In this document: positions 11,651-25,400 of the stretch, piece after piece
How positions within the stretch are numbered: position 1 is the first letter of the stretch
How the letters are laid out: every line of letters starts with the position of its first letter
Source: Neodontobutis hainanensis
Lineage: Eukaryota > Chordata > Actinopteri > Gobiiformes > Odontobutidae
Assembly (NCBI GenBank): GCA_024349245.1
Contig: JALDNG010000379.1
Span: 62,001-126,000, forward strand
Direction: 5' to 3'
DNA length: 64,000 nucleotides
Position numbers and translations under genes: made by a program
The notes under the pieces: model-generated
What the model saw: the letters and a program-made list of their open reading frames with translations, nothing else
Told to the model about the DNA's origin: nothing
The model's database searches: none

Positions 11651-14399
11651 GTTGGATTTAATGTTTATTCTATCAGGTCCTTTTTAGTTTATAAAATGCT
11701 AAGACCCGTGTTGTGTCTTAACAATATTTGAGTTGTGTTGGATATTAAGTCTCTTCCCATACAAAAAGATGTCAATTTTGACGCTGTCAGATTCTCGAAA
11801 CAAGTAACCAACACTCATATGTTTGGAGTGTTTATGTTATCCAACACCGATACACATTCAGTTAAGGTTTCCACAAATACTCCCATTATATCGTTAACAT
11901 CCTTAAAGTTTTGCGCAATTTAGACGAGCCGATTTGTAAAAACTGATTTATGTCAGAATAACTTCAACTCGAAATAATTAAAGCTCTGTAAAATGTCAAT
12001 TCACTCCTGATTCGGATTAGATATGCTGGCATGCGAGAAACTTCGTTCGAAACCTTCCAAGTTAATTATTGCTCGAGTCCACATTAAAAATGAACTCTTT
12101 TAAGAAATCAAGTTGATATAACACGTGGGATTCTAAAAGGATTACTTCAAAATATTGAAGCTCAAAATGGAAAAATTGTCAGTCTCTTAAGCTAGTTAGT
12201 TACAGTAAATTAGAAACACTGTGCCTTTAGGGTTAAATTGTACACCTTAAAAAGGTACAAAATAATAGTGATTGATTCTGAGAAGAAGTAAGATTTCAAC
12301 ATTTTTCCACTCCTTCAAAATATGAGACATTTCGACGTTAGCTCTTAAGCAATATTTTGAGACAATAAAAATAACATCAAACTTTTTAAAACATCCTCGT
12401 CTGCACTCTCTTTGTATTTTATTCATCATGATCTCGAAGATTCCCGAAGTAGTACGAAATCTGAAATGACTTCGTTCTAATTGCTAAATCCCGATTTGAG
12501 GACTGAAAGATGTTTTACCTGGGTTATCCTTATACCGCGAGCCGACAAAATCAGTTTGCCAGATTTACATCCATATCGAATGTATCGTTTGATAAAGATA
12601 AGAGTTTCATTGACCAGAGCAATATGGTACCCACTTTTGACAGCCAAGCTGCTCTATATCTATACTCCACACGTCTAGGGTTTGAGTATTTTTCTATTTG
12701 CAGAAGTTAGCTCATTGTTCTGACGACGCTAATAATTCCCTATTTTCAAAAGAGCGTCAATATTTTAATTTTAAAATAGTTTACCGCTGAGCGAGATGAG
12801 TCGTATGGATTGTTGAGATCTATAGTAATGATTTGTGATGGTTATATGGGTACCTCATTGTGAATGGAAGTCGGACAGATGTTCTGCCTCACTTAACACT
12901 TCTTCATGGTGGTTTATGATCTTAGCGCGGTTATTTAATCAATTTCGAGGTATGATTTATTCCTGAACGCAGAAAATTGAAGCAATGTTGATAAAACATC
13001 GATCTAAGAGTATATCATTTGAATTGCCACGCTTTAGTATAAGGTCCATGATGCGGAAAGCGAGTTGCATTAATAATTATGTAAAAATCAAATAAAAAAA
13101 TAATGAAACAATCAGATTAATGGATCATCATAATCGAACTTAACAAGCACAGCCGTTTTGTTTCAGTTTTACCGAATAAGTGGAGTTTCATCCTTTGTTA
13201 ATCGGTAGAATTAGGTTCGAAGCTACACCTTTTTATGGATTGTTTCATACTCACCAACCCGATATTTTGAAAAATTTTTAAGATCACAAGTGTGAAATAA
13301 ATCGAGCATTCAATGTTTGAAAGAGTCAATGGTTGCTCAACTTAATAATGTAATACAACGTTTATATTCTTTTAAGTGCCGCTTCAAAAGAAAGCGATTG
13401 ATAGATTTTAGGTATCAACAAAAGTGATTTCCTTAAACAGCTTCACCAAATAGTTGAGTAGTATTTCGATTTAAGAATCTCCTAGATGTCAGAATTTTAA
13501 TAATGATATAAACTTTAAAGAGTATCTTTTCGCGTATATGCTTTTTCTATCAATTTAGAAACACTCAGTAACTCTGACCTGGAATAGATTTATGAAACAT
13601 GCTTCATTGGTTTTCTAGAAATATTTCCACTGAGATTCTTCACTCCTCACTACAAGAAATACTTAGGTTGTCGACTAGATAATTCGAAGTTACCCTTCAT
13701 GAGAAAAGCCCAACTGTTCAGATAAGGCTCTATAATTTTCATTTTATCTGAGAAAAATCCTTAAAAATCTCCAAACAGCCATTAACTTCAATGTTTACAT
13801 TGAATTAAAATATAAAAAACTTCGATCATATCAATTTTTTAGAAATTTTACCCAGAGCCGTTATGATTCAAATAAAGCGTTACGAGTGTTTACGATTTCA
13901 AAATAAACATTCAAATCATTTTTAATTTTAGTTTTAATATTTATTTCATTCGTTAAACGCACAAGCCACAACTGGTTTATTTATAAACTAGTTTTCTTAC
14001 ACAATGTCACGTTTATAATTTTGACTTGAATGTAAAGTACAAATTTCCGTTTTTTACAGTTTTTGATACTCCGCTCTTTCTCAGTGCTTCTAACTGATAC
14101 GTGAACTCTTAAACCTTTCAAGCTTTGTCACTATATTTATTTTTTAACTTGTTTTTATTTCAAAAATGAATATTGGTTTGTTTGTTATATTAAATTCTTC
14201 ATACATTTTCATGATTTTTACTATCGCTCTTATGATTTAGAGTAATTATCATATTTATCCTGTATTTACGATGTAAATCGGAAGAAAAAATAAATTCAAA
14301 CAATCATTATCAAAAAATGAATACCTATAACTCATAAATTAATCGATTCGCCCAGCACAGAGATCTCCATAAGTCGTTTTGATCAAATGAATGTTTGAA
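11651..14399. other. Spacer with weak coding-like fragments
   Basis: No supported gene. Around 12481-12710 two overlapping plus-strand frames of about 65 codons are open in a less AT-rich patch, and a 60-codon minus frame lies at 12247-12429. None can be tied to a family or linked by short introns. Given the adjacent pol relic they are most simply read as further transposon decay. Confidence 0.35.
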
Positions 14400-17200
14400 G
14401 TCATTTAAGGGGTATTTAAGTAGAAAGAAGATAAATTTCATCAAAGTCGTTGTAAATTTCGTTGGCTTCTTCGCCATTTTAGCCCGCCTTTTGACATGTG
14501 CGCGAAGATTATTTTTTGACAGATTTCGTTAATCGGATCTTTTTGAGAGTGCCATTTGATATAGTTTTCAACACATTTTGAAAATTTTATAAACAGGACT
14601 TCTGGTAAAATCGACATTTCTTTCAACCGGATACTGTCTGAGTTAATGAATCGTTTAAGCTAAATCGAAGTAAATTCAGGTCCATTGTTTGATTGGAAAA
14701 AGGTTGGCATTTCAACACTTTTTAAATATTGTCTTGAAGTTCTACCGTTTTGGGACGAATGTACCATAAATACTAATACCTCATGTCCTTCAACTAGCTC
14801 TCTATACTCACTCACACCAAGGAGTTGATGATGATGAGGTTGGTGAGAGTCTTATACTACTACACTCGATGTTAACATCAGACGAAGGTGAAATGGCCGA
14901 AGATAGTCAGAATAAACGCACCAAATAACGTAAATAAACCAAAACTTTCTTCAGAAAATGCCTGGATAACTTAGACTCATCCAGAATCTACAAAAAAGAA
15001 GTCCCCCACATCGATGTTCGTTTACACGTCAATAAATACTTTTGAACTCTTTCAGTTAAGAATGACGACAAAGGCTATGACGTTTTTTATAAATGTGATA
15101 TTTTTCTCCCTGATAGGATTTTAATACATTTACCTCCCCATCTCTAGCCTCCCAAATTGCTTCTTTAAGGTGGTTAAGTTTTGATCACTTAAAAATAGCT
15201 TTCGTTCATTATTTTAAACATTTAATGTAGTAGATTAACAGAAAGTGCGTTTCTATTTTTGTGACGTACGGCTCGAAAGTTGACAGGGCTAACGTTCTTT
15301 TGATGGTAGCGTTCTTACTGTCTGCTTCCCGACCCGAAGTGATGTAATTGGCGGTCGCTGTAAAATTTTATATTTTCTATTTACCTCTGTTTCTTATCAA
15401 CAAAAATGCCTGTATAATCGAGTTTATGCTGAATTCCTCTGATCAAGTTTTGTGATGATTGTTATTCTCTTCCGTCGGCAAACACTTTTGGTCATCTGCC
15501 AATGTGTTTATTTTTTATCTCAGACTGAAGTCTTCAGTTTTCATAAAATAAAGATAATGCCAATTTTACATTCTGGCCTGACAGTAAGTTATCTAATCTT
15601 CGCACCAAAACGTCTATCAAAGGGTTAGGCTGTGAATTAGAAACTATATATTTACTTGTGAATCGAAGCAAAATTTTTAATTTCATTCCTGACAGAAATC
15701 ACTTTATTTTTTTATAGATAGTGCCGTTTCCCCTTTCTTTGAGTTTTCTTGACTTCAAAGAAATCTTTCTATCACTTCAGTCGTCACAAAGTAGAATACT
15801 GTGACCCCGAAGTTGATTTAGGTGTACCATCCAGGAAGTTAAAATTTACATAAGTTTGAGGTTAATTAACGTCATGTTACTTTCGATTACTCATGGGTCC
15901 ATTGAAACTTTCATCATACTAAGCCGCCAAAATAAATCTTCTACGTCCATTCTCCAGTACCTACATAGGAATCAGAGTAGAAGGTCTGGTTTTAATATTC
16001 AATGGTAATTTTACAAATCAAAATAAAAACTCACATCTGATACATTAAAGAATTACTAATGTTCTGTTTTTGCGTGTCAAAACTCCGTTTTCAGGTATGG
16101 TAAATCCACTTTTCTACGTCATCTTTGAAGAAATCAGAATTTATACAAAACCAATGTTGTTGGCCTTTTCCTGATGTTTGTTAAAGTTTTTCTTTACCAT
16201 TTGCCATCATTTCTGATTCTGCGTGATAGGTAATAATGATATCGTCAAGAAATCATTAATTTATACTACCAATACTATGCTTAACCGTTTCCATACTTTT
16301 TATGTACTTTAGATGCGCTCACACAACCCACAGTATGCAGCATCTGAAGAGTAATTCTTGTGTTTTTCAAGTAGAGTGGACGTTCTTCAGATAATTTGAA
16401 TTGCAAATCGGTGCAAATTAAATATTACGTTAAATTTTAATTCCATCTGTTAACCAGGGAAATAAAAGAAGTTAAAAAGGTCTTTATTAATTTTCTAATT
16501 GTGCCAATTTGAAAATCCTGGTTACTAAGCATTAGTCGAAGAATCTTTTGAAGAGGTATAGTATAAGTGCAGCTCATTCAAAGAAATGCATTCTTTCAAT
16601 CACCCAACTTTTAACCATTTGTTAAAACTCCTCTTCTATAACGATATAAAGTCTGACTTTTGGAAAATGAGGGCGGGAACTCAGCTTCAACAGGATACGT
16701 ACTTTAGCGTTCTTGAATAAACCTAAACACTTTTAAAAAACTTCAAATCCTTTTTTTACTTAATTCAGCTGACCGTTCTGGAAAAAGTTAGAGTTACCAT
16801 TCACATTCAATCTGACATGAACCACCTCCCATTCTGAAAGCTTACTAAATTCCCGTATTACATTAAACCCTACGACCACATCTGTAGTTCAAAAAGTATA
16901 TCTTCGGCTCGATGTTTTGCTTTGCACTTTTTGGTGTGCCCATAAGTTGAAAATTAGGTTTTCTATTTTAAGTACACCAATGTTATGACTGGTAACCATC
17001 TTTCTCTTTCCAATTTACCTCTGACGCTCTTTCAATTAAAAACTTCTCTGAAGAGAAATATTTAGGTTGCTGAATTAGAGCCAAATTGTCCAAACTTTTT
17101 CTTTTTCTACGGCGTTGAGGCGTTACGTACAGCAGTGATATAACTCTGCTAATGCAAGAATAACACATTGAATCCTCGAAGCTTTATTTTCAAAATAGCA
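14400..17200 (-). mobile_element. Decayed Ty3/Gypsy-type pol region
   Basis: The firm part is a reverse transcriptase core at about 16083-16310 on the minus strand. Reading in one frame it gives METVKHSIG, then two stops, then FLDDIIIT (16238-16252; the catalytic YLDD box with F for Y), HAESEMMA, and further on DFFKDDVE (16112-16135). This order matches the RT palm and downstream helix of Gypsy-group elements. A one-base shift lies between the last two blocks (KANNIGF appears in a neighbouring frame). Fragments on both sides (such as KWHSQKDP near 14.5 kb and the basic stretch near 17.1 kb) are placed in the same unit only by position. No LTRs, primer site or intact ORF are visible. The element is dead. 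Confidence 0.68.
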
Positions 17201-18439
17201 TTTACTTCACCAAAAACATCATGTGTGATAGCAAAGTCACAATCCAGGTTCATTTTATACAAAGCTAGTGACGGCCATCGTACATTTGAGAATTGGTATT
17301 AAAATAGTTCAATCTATTATGTTTTTTTCTTTAGCTAATTTGAAAAATAACTACTTTTCCACATGAAGTGCTTGGTCGTATCTTTTTTTAAACATCCGTA
17401 AAACTTTTTTTGAATTTATCTGAAAGTCTAAATTTGAGAACCTAGAGAACGCCGCACTCTACCGCAATTTTTGGCGCGTCTTTTAAAACGTTTTTAAAAT
17501 CGGTTCTCAACATGAATAATGCAAAGAAATTAAGTAGTTCAGATATTATTAAATTTTTTTAATTGGCCAATTAAAACCCTATCTATTTATTTTAAGTCCA
17601 TGTTAGATTGTATCTGCTTTTGATATCGATTTTAAAATATTAAGCTTTTATTGCTTATACTAGCTGACATCAACCCACACCTGATCCATAGCAGAAATCA
17701 CCAAATATTAAGTATGAAAGATTTTCTCATGTATTTTCCCGGCATTTGTCAAACAATATTTACATTGTTTTCACCGCATTTATTAAAATCTTCGTCAGAA
17801 TTAATATTCTATTCAACATAAAAGATAGTTTACGATAATTTTATAAAAAATATAATCACTGAGTTAAACAATCCCGCTTATTCAATAGAGAACTAGTCTT
17901 CGTAAACCATAAAACATCTATATAGCTGAAAAAATTGGGCAATCTCAAGAACTTTTACTTGAAAATATTGGAAATTAATTTATTTTTTTAATTTTCAATT
18001 CTTATATGTTCATAAATTAACATTCCTAGGACCGAGGCATAAAAATGGCTCTAATATGGTCGACTATGGCGAAATTAATGATTGGCAGCTGCGCGCGGTC
18101 AATTATTCATTTAACTTCCAGGTGTGATGTTGATTTTAAATCTTTTAAAAATTACCATATGATCGAAAATATAAATAACTTTTCAACTTCTTGGTACAGT
18201 TATTTTTATTGTGAGTTCAAACCAAAATATACTACTATTTGAATATTTACATTATTATATTGAATAAATAATGATAATTTTTATTATTTCCGAATAATAC
18301 CTAGGAAAATTACACGAACCGTTTTTTATTTTAAAAATTTCACGTGGTGAAACAAACTGGACGTTGATACTTTATGTTTAACATGTCACAAAGCAAGCGA
18401 ATCAATCTTAAAAGGTATAAAAAAGTGGTTAATCTAGCG
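17201..18439. other. AT-rich spacer
   Basis: No supported gene. A 65-codon plus-strand frame at 18045-18242 has no family resemblance. Confidence 0.4.
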
Positions 18440-19773
18440 TCAGAAAAGTTTTCCAAGTTTATGTTCAAGTTCAGGGTTATGGTCCCTATCGTAGTCTAGA
18501 TGGACAAATGCCCTTTCTATGTCTGGTAGTTTTTCGAGTTTCAACTGAAGAGATTCGCCAATATCGTGGGCCTTTTTAAGTATCATATCTTCTTTAAGGA
18601 CGATATCGACCTAAATTTTAGCATTACTCAAACCTCAAGCAAATACCGAGTACCGAATGCGTAGGCTCTCACTGTTGTGATATAGAGGATGTTTTCTGGA
18701 TCGTGCAAGATTGTCACCCACCCATACAACTGAAGTGCGTGAGGAGAAGCCGTTTTTCCGATGATCGAACCAAGATGAGCTGGTTATTAAGTGAGCTTAC
18801 AAGTTGCGGTTGACATCCAATTGAAACACAGGTATGAACTGATAAGAATAGCAGCGACGCAGTCGCCATACTTCCACAAGTACTCAGCTGAAATCAAGAC
18901 AATGCGTACATATTAACAAACCTACCACGACAGCGCTATTAGATATTGCGTCGTTGCGACTGTCTTGTGCGAGAACTTCAGAGGTTGGCGATTTTATTGA
19001 GTTGCAATAAACAAATAGCACAATCTTTACAAGCACGGTGGCTGATTTAGAGACTAATCAAACCTTCAGCGATACACTCGGCCAAAAGAGAAAAGTTCAA
19101 AACATCACCCTCATTTTTGATGATTCTTTGAAAGCTTTCTATTACTATCTGCAGGTTGGTAATCACCATGATGACGGAAATAATTATGATGCTCAGGGGC
19201 ACCATTCGTGTCTTCCCCTGAGGATGCTTATATACGTTAAGCCGTTTGATTTTGTAATTCGTAAAATAAGCAATGAAACTGGAAAGGATATCGATACCGC
19301 TGTCTAGAGTCGAACTTATCATAGACATAGATGAAGAGTAAACACAGGCGATTATTTTTGCCACTAAGAGTATCTGTTAGTGAGGTAGGGGATACTATAT
19401 TGCATCCGAAAACAATTTTTGAGGCGAGATATGCTCGTTTATTCTGAATTTCAGCCTTTTCAGAAGGAGTTAGTCGTGGTTTGACTTCGATTTTCTCTTC
19501 TCCAGGATGCACGCAAACGTTCGGGGGCTGGCGATCTTTTTCCACTATTTTGTTATCCCTAAGATACTCGAAAATTTTCTGGTTCATATTAAGGTTTACT
19601 GATAGTTCTTGATAATATTTTTTTGATTTTTTTGTATATTTTAATGTTTTCAGTTTATTTTCTACAATTAATAAGTTTTTTTTCATTTCAGAAATTTCGT
19701 CGCATGTCGATTTTCCCGCGTAGCGGCTTGTAATCGGGTCTTGTCCAACTTTATCTCCGCTACCTTTTTCCAT
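18440..19773 (-). CDS. Cation diffusion facilitator transporter, Mn-type (SLC30/MTP-like)
   Basis: This is a membrane metal/proton antiporter of the CDF superfamily. Minus-strand exons are 19773-19396, 19373-19064, 19041-18922, 18887-18801, 18779-18634 and 18610-18440, with introns of 22, 22, 34, 21 and 23 nt. The product is 403 aa. Residues 1-120 form a hydrophilic, partly basic cytosolic N terminus. Membrane segments follow from about 123, with TLDSGID (Asp150/Asp154), the loop YKHPQGKTRM, the segment PLSIIIISVIM, then AQDSRND (Asp256/Asp260) and GDCVAAILIS. The cytosolic C-terminal domain contains TVRAYAFGTRYLLEVDIVL, KAHDIGESLQ and ERAFVHLDYD. DxxxD in both metal-binding helices, with no His, is the known signature of the manganese-type CDF group; zinc transporters use HxxxD. 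Substrate is therefore inferred to be Mn2+. All joins are in phase with no frame breaks. The segment after SNSAVVV is slightly shorter than in relatives, so that 34-nt intron boundary is the least certain. Confidence 0.94.
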
Positions 19774-22289
19774 CTAAATTTTAGGCGCTTTCATAACCTT
19801 TGTTTGATTTGGAACAAATGCAACTTTTATTTCAACAAATTGGTCTGTTTATGCTGAATTTAGAAAACATAAATGTCACAGGTTTATGATCTAGATTAGC
19901 GAAAACAAAAAATATTTAAATTATGTGCGATGTTAGCGACAATTTAGACAATCAACAATTCCCCAGACACTCTTTAATATTTGTGATGCAATAGATGTAT
20001 ACATTGGAAACCTTTGATATATTTAAATATTTGTATGTCAAGTGTGAATTTATTTTGCCCTTCATATATTTTGGGCTTGCGCGGACATTTAATGTTTTTA
20101 ATTACTATTTTTAAAGTTCTTAGTTGTACAAATATTAAGACACATTTAGCTTTTAGTGTTAGTTCACGAATAAAAATAAATCATGTTGTGAGTTAAAAAT
20201 GCGTGGGCGGTAAATATTATATCTTTAGGATAGATTCTTTCTTATTATTACCTCAAGGAATATAAAAATAATTATTTTCTTTGATTCCTACTTGATGAAT
20301 ATGATAAATTTATATTAAGACAGAAGTCACACGCCTGCGTTCGTATCTTTATTTAGCAGATGTCAAGGTTTTAGTCTGTTTGTAAGAATCAATATCTAAA
20401 TTTATGGAGTCCTAAATTTTTATTTTCGATAAAAATATAGACTTGTTTAACAGACGATATTATGCAAAATTTTTAAAATTAGAAGCATTTAAATTCCATT
20501 TCATGGTTTACCAAATTTTTTTATCTCAGGATTAACTGGAAAACCGAATGTTATAATTTTCTCACTCATATCCACCCACGCATGTCTATTACTTCCGTTA
20601 ATGCGAATATATAATACAATTTCCAAAATTAAAAAAAAGATGTTTTAATAATATTGAGGTTACTGGAAGCAAAATCTTATACTAAAAAATTCAATCCACG
20701 TATGCAGGCGGTGAATAGAATTATTTTATGCAACTTCTGAGTAAACGCATCGATCGGATACCAAAATTTCATATCAAACAATATTTAAACCGTTATTTAA
20801 ATTTTACCGAAAATTTTCTAACAGATCATGCCTTAAGTGTGGTTTCTCGTTTTACACATCTACTTCACTTGTGTATTTTTCCCTGCACTAAAAGAGCTGA
20901 TCAATTAGTGTGAAGTTGCATATAAAAGTCATTAGTATGAAGAGTATAGGCAGGATAAAGACACGAACCAAGTATATATATATTAATTATAACGCTTTCC
21001 ATGTGAACAAATTGGCATTAAAGTATAATATATTATCCTTTCTTTCCCAAATTTAGTGATATTTATTAAAATGTATTTTATCAATTTAAGTAGATTTTGA
21101 TATGAATTCTAGGATGTAACATGAAATTCCAATATTAATACATAAACTATACACGTTCTACCATTTTAAAATAATGAAAACAAGATAATATTTAAATTTA
21201 TTTATATTATACAGAGATAAATAATAAATAAAAAATGTGATGAGTGAAAAATTTATTAAATTACTAATAAATGAGCCTCGTTTTGCAATTAATCACCATT
21301 AAAACTGCGAGCGGCGAAACGCATGGTCATCATTTGTGATCCCATAGAACGTTATTCTGTCTTTTTTATATAAAAAGAATGAGTATTTTGTGTCAATTAT
21401 TCATCGCGAAATAATAATGGCGATACTAATCTGGTCAACCCCTCAATCTCCGTCGACATAATTATCTATAATATCTGTTTGTTATTTTGCTTTAAATTGT
21501 TCAATTCCATGATTGGGTAGTTTCAATTTGGCCGACAATTTACAAAACATTTTAACGTAGTTTATATATTTGTGTCAAATTGTTTTTTACTTCCAAGTAA
21601 ATCATATAAGTTAATTATTTGAGTAGGCTAACCATTTATTGAAGAAAAGTTGGGGATAATCCTCAAAGTTTATAATCTGAAAGAATTTTGTGTGATAAAG
21701 TAAATCGTTGTCTTAAAAATGATTATATACGAGAGTTTAGGCAATTGTAGTTCTTTTATTGATGAAGGCTAAGAATGCCCATGATAACTTATACATTTAC
21801 ACTTTTACAATCATAATAATCGGTATTTTAAATATCTATACTAGGTTCAAACCGATTTTCAATGAATATTCACGAGAAATTACACAAAAGAAAAGTTAAA
21901 TTAAGATTTTCTGAAAAAATGTTAGGCTTAATCTAGGAAAGTAAAAAATAAGCATATAAAATTTATAATCGTTTCTACAACTTACAGAAGTCATTCGAAG
22001 TATCAAATACGGTATAACGTTGAGACATTTATGTCTCTACTCAGTTTGCATGTTTTGGGAATAATATTTTCACGAAAATAACATATCACCATTATTAATA
22101 AAAAATCAGTTATCTAGTATGTTGTTGACAACGTTTTATAGTCGATAGTTTGAAATGGGCTGATTGTGCGATAAGACAAAAGTAGGTAAAATAGTTATCA
22201 TTAAAAATTTTGAAATTGTATTGTTGTGCCGCAGCCGCTCACGTTGGCATAACTTCAAAGCCGAGGCGGATTAATATTATAAACAGGCT
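19774..22289. other. AT-rich spacer
   Basis: About 2.5 kb upstream of the transporter gene with no supported gene. It should contain that gene's promoter at its left end, but no element stands out. Confidence 0.4.
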
Positions 22290-25200
22290 TTTAATAACTT
22301 AATTTTTCTTTATAAATGCACTTGGGTGATGAAACAACCACAATAGGCTCTTTTTGCCACACCCCTGCAAATTTATGCTCAGAGGAATCACGAATGGCCA
22401 GAAAGTAATCTGTCTTTGCTCCTCCAGGCTCCACAAATCCTGTAGCGGGTGAATGATCAGATAACGTAGGTCCGAGAAAAATATCAAAACTTTGAAGCAG
22501 GTGGGGAACGTAGGAAATAAAGTTACATTTCAAGGCTTCCTTGAAATCCCCCAACTACCATACGCAAATGAACGGAGGCAGTTGGTTCCTATCCTTGGTC
22601 CCCAAACCTTTTCATTGGTCTATTAAGACTATCGATGAGCGTATCACAGAATTATCTTCTCGTAACAAAAGCGGCAAGGTGATTGTGATATCCCTTAAGA
22701 GGAAAATATTTAAATTTCCAGGTGATAAAGCCTGAGAACTTTCGATAGCATAAGATCGTGGCAGTTCACACACTAATAAACCTCGATAACGTTCGTTAGA
22801 CAGTATATTTATCTGAGTGATCTCACATTTTGTTACCTACTGACGCGACCTCCTAAATTCAAAAGCATCAGAAAGCGGCACCGTTATAGATGCCAAGTCG
22901 GTGGTGTCCTAAACGCTGTGATTGAATGGTTGACATTCATTAAGATATCCCGATAGATCGTCTTGTCTCAACTCAGGTAAATCTTAGGATGGGATAAAAT
23001 CGGACTCCAGTAAAAACGATATTTCTATCCCAGAGACAGCCGCTCATCTTATAAAGAATGTTGCTAAAATCGCCAGAACAATAAGATACCGAGAGAGAAA
23101 TGCGTCAAAATGCTGTAGCTTTACCGATCTGTTAAAGGTGGGAGAACATATACAGATCAATCGTCTAGCTCATAAAGGGAAACGGCAACACCCATATCGT
23201 CAAACCAAATAAACTAAAAAGCATGGCCATGTGTTGGCTTCCGAATCGATGCTTAGAACCCAAAAGCTATCAATATGAGCCCTAGAACAACCAGCGGTTC
23301 CACCAATTTCTAGGTTCTGCTTTGAAAGCGTTCTTCAAAAGAAGGAGATCCAAAACTCCGTTAAGAAGGGCTTTGCTGACTTAACTGAAGCCGAAATACT
23401 AGCCGAGGCCGTAGTAACGAATTGCCCACCTTTTAAAGTCCCATCTGGTAGACATGAATCTCATTTTTATCCCATACCTTAACGGAGCTTGACGTCCGCA
23501 TGGTCTTCTCACGCCCGAGAAACTGGGCCTCTCTTGACAAAGTAGGATTCACGGCTTATTCATTAAACCACCATCAAGGCTGAAAGAGCGTCTTATTAAA
23601 ACATTCACTTTGTACCTCAAGCATCCAGACCGGGTGTTGTGCACTCTATCTGTATCTGTACGCGTAAAGATGGTCTACGATCTGTTGAAGGGATAAATAT
23701 TTGATCAGAAAAGTTTACCAAGTTATCTTCAACCTTTGCTTATCGCTTTGAAAGCCAACTATATCTCAAATTGGGAAAACCTTAAAATGTAAAGAAGCTC
23801 TTGGTAAAGGGTAATAAGCCTAACTGGCTACATGGCCAACGAAGAAGCTTCAACCAACGTGATAATACTCTTTATCGAAAGTCGGCGTCGTCTATTCGCG
23901 GTAAATTATAAAAACAGGTAATTTCCTCAAATTACGGCATGGTTCTTGGCCAAAATACTCTGAGTAGAAGATTTCCCAATCGTACTTGGCTTTCAAGACT
24001 CGACTCCTTTTCTTCTACCTCTCCTATTTCGCCTTGTGATCGTGTAGTCCTCTTTCTGTAGCCTTGTACAGAGATAGAAAAAGAGGGAAGTTGAATTACA
24101 GCCTAAGCTCCAGCAAAACGAACCTGAATATTATAAAAGATAAACATGACGACATAGTCTCAAGAATCTTAGTTTAGGTGGTGGAATCTCTCAAACTGGA
24201 CCTTTCTCTCCTGAGTTATGTGGGCGATGGTATAATATAATGCTCCTGAGGGATAAGTCAACAAGTTATACTCAGATAATCCAAGCGCAGTACTAACTAC
24301 TGGAGGCATCGCTTGGAGTAAGTCGCGATGATTAGAAGTGGTAATTACCTCACAAATCACGGTGGGAAAAATTCGGCGACAGAAATTTTAAAAAGATGTC
24401 TTCCTGATAAATTAACTCAATTCTAGCCTATAATCAAAATCCAGAATGGTCCCTTCGTCTTTGATCACCCAGGCAATAGAATATGCCACGAAATCTCTTT
24501 CCTCCAACTTGAAAAACATGTTCGCTCAAGGGTCAAGAACACTCTCCTGACGGTCCTACTGCACGGTTTCAGCTCTTTAGGACATTCCCGCGCTTCGAGC
24601 CAGAAGAGAGCGATCGTAATTCTGACTATAAATTTAACTCAAGCGTTTACTTAAGATGTCAAAAGTACACGTTTTTACAAAGCGTATAGACAGTTAAAGT
24701 TACTCTGAATGAACTATTTTAACATAACCACCACCTGCAAACTGATAAATTATTTCCTTGTTTGGTGTTATCCTTTAAAAAGCTGTTACAAGGGTTTAAA
24801 ATGAAAAAATGCCGCAGAGGTAGAGTTGCTCCGATGGACAGAGATGAGAGAGAGTGAGATTAAAGCGGGCACAAGTTCCACACTACTCGAAACTAGATAT
24901 AGAAAGAATGTTCTCATTAAAACTATCTAACTAGGGTGAGAGGCTGATCTGCCAAAACATGGTCAAGGGACAGGCACGGAAGACCATTCGTACACTTAAA
25001 CAACCATCCTTTGGAAGAAGCCAGACCATGTGGCTACGGCTCTATCCTTACGTTACATCAAATAAAAACTGCATTAGAAACAAGTGAGAGACCACCAGTA
25101 TTTTACGTATCGTCTACTTGTGGAAAATTGGATTTATTTAGAGTATTGAATTTTTGAAAGCGTTGTGAATCTGTCAAATTAGTCCTTCGCTCCGTGTCAC

Positions 25201-25400
25201 GTATATCTCTATGAGCATATCGGTGATGGCATATTTAAACGAATAGCACTTAGATTGTTACTTTTTGGTTTTTCTTCTCAAGACGTTCTATGAAGGCTCT
25301 TCATTGAAGATAGTCTTGAGACGTTTCAAACCCAGCAAGTACTTTTGGAAAAACAGTCGAGTGGCAAGTATGGGTCATGCTGGTCCACTCATCATGTGAA
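22290..25400. other. GC-richer block with interrupted coding-like frames, probable transposon relic
   Basis: Base composition changes clearly from about 22290 to 25400. On the plus strand one frame runs from about 22999 to 23490 broken only by three stops, with peptides such as ETAAHLIKNVAKIARTIRY, FADLTEAEILAEAVV and FKVPSGRHESHFYP. A shifted frame continues with LKERLIKTFTLYLKHPDR and KMVYDLL to about 23695. On the minus strand 22291-22554 is open and includes GFVEPGGAKTDYFLAIRD, starting without an ATG. No family is recognised and short introns do not repair the stops. Length, composition and decay point to an old mobile element or a dead gene. Confidence 0.45.

Noticed and set aside
11466..11687. 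Plus-strand frame through the (ACAG)n tract
   Set aside because: A tetranucleotide repeat whose unit lacks stops keeps a frame open; the peptide is a low-complexity artefact.
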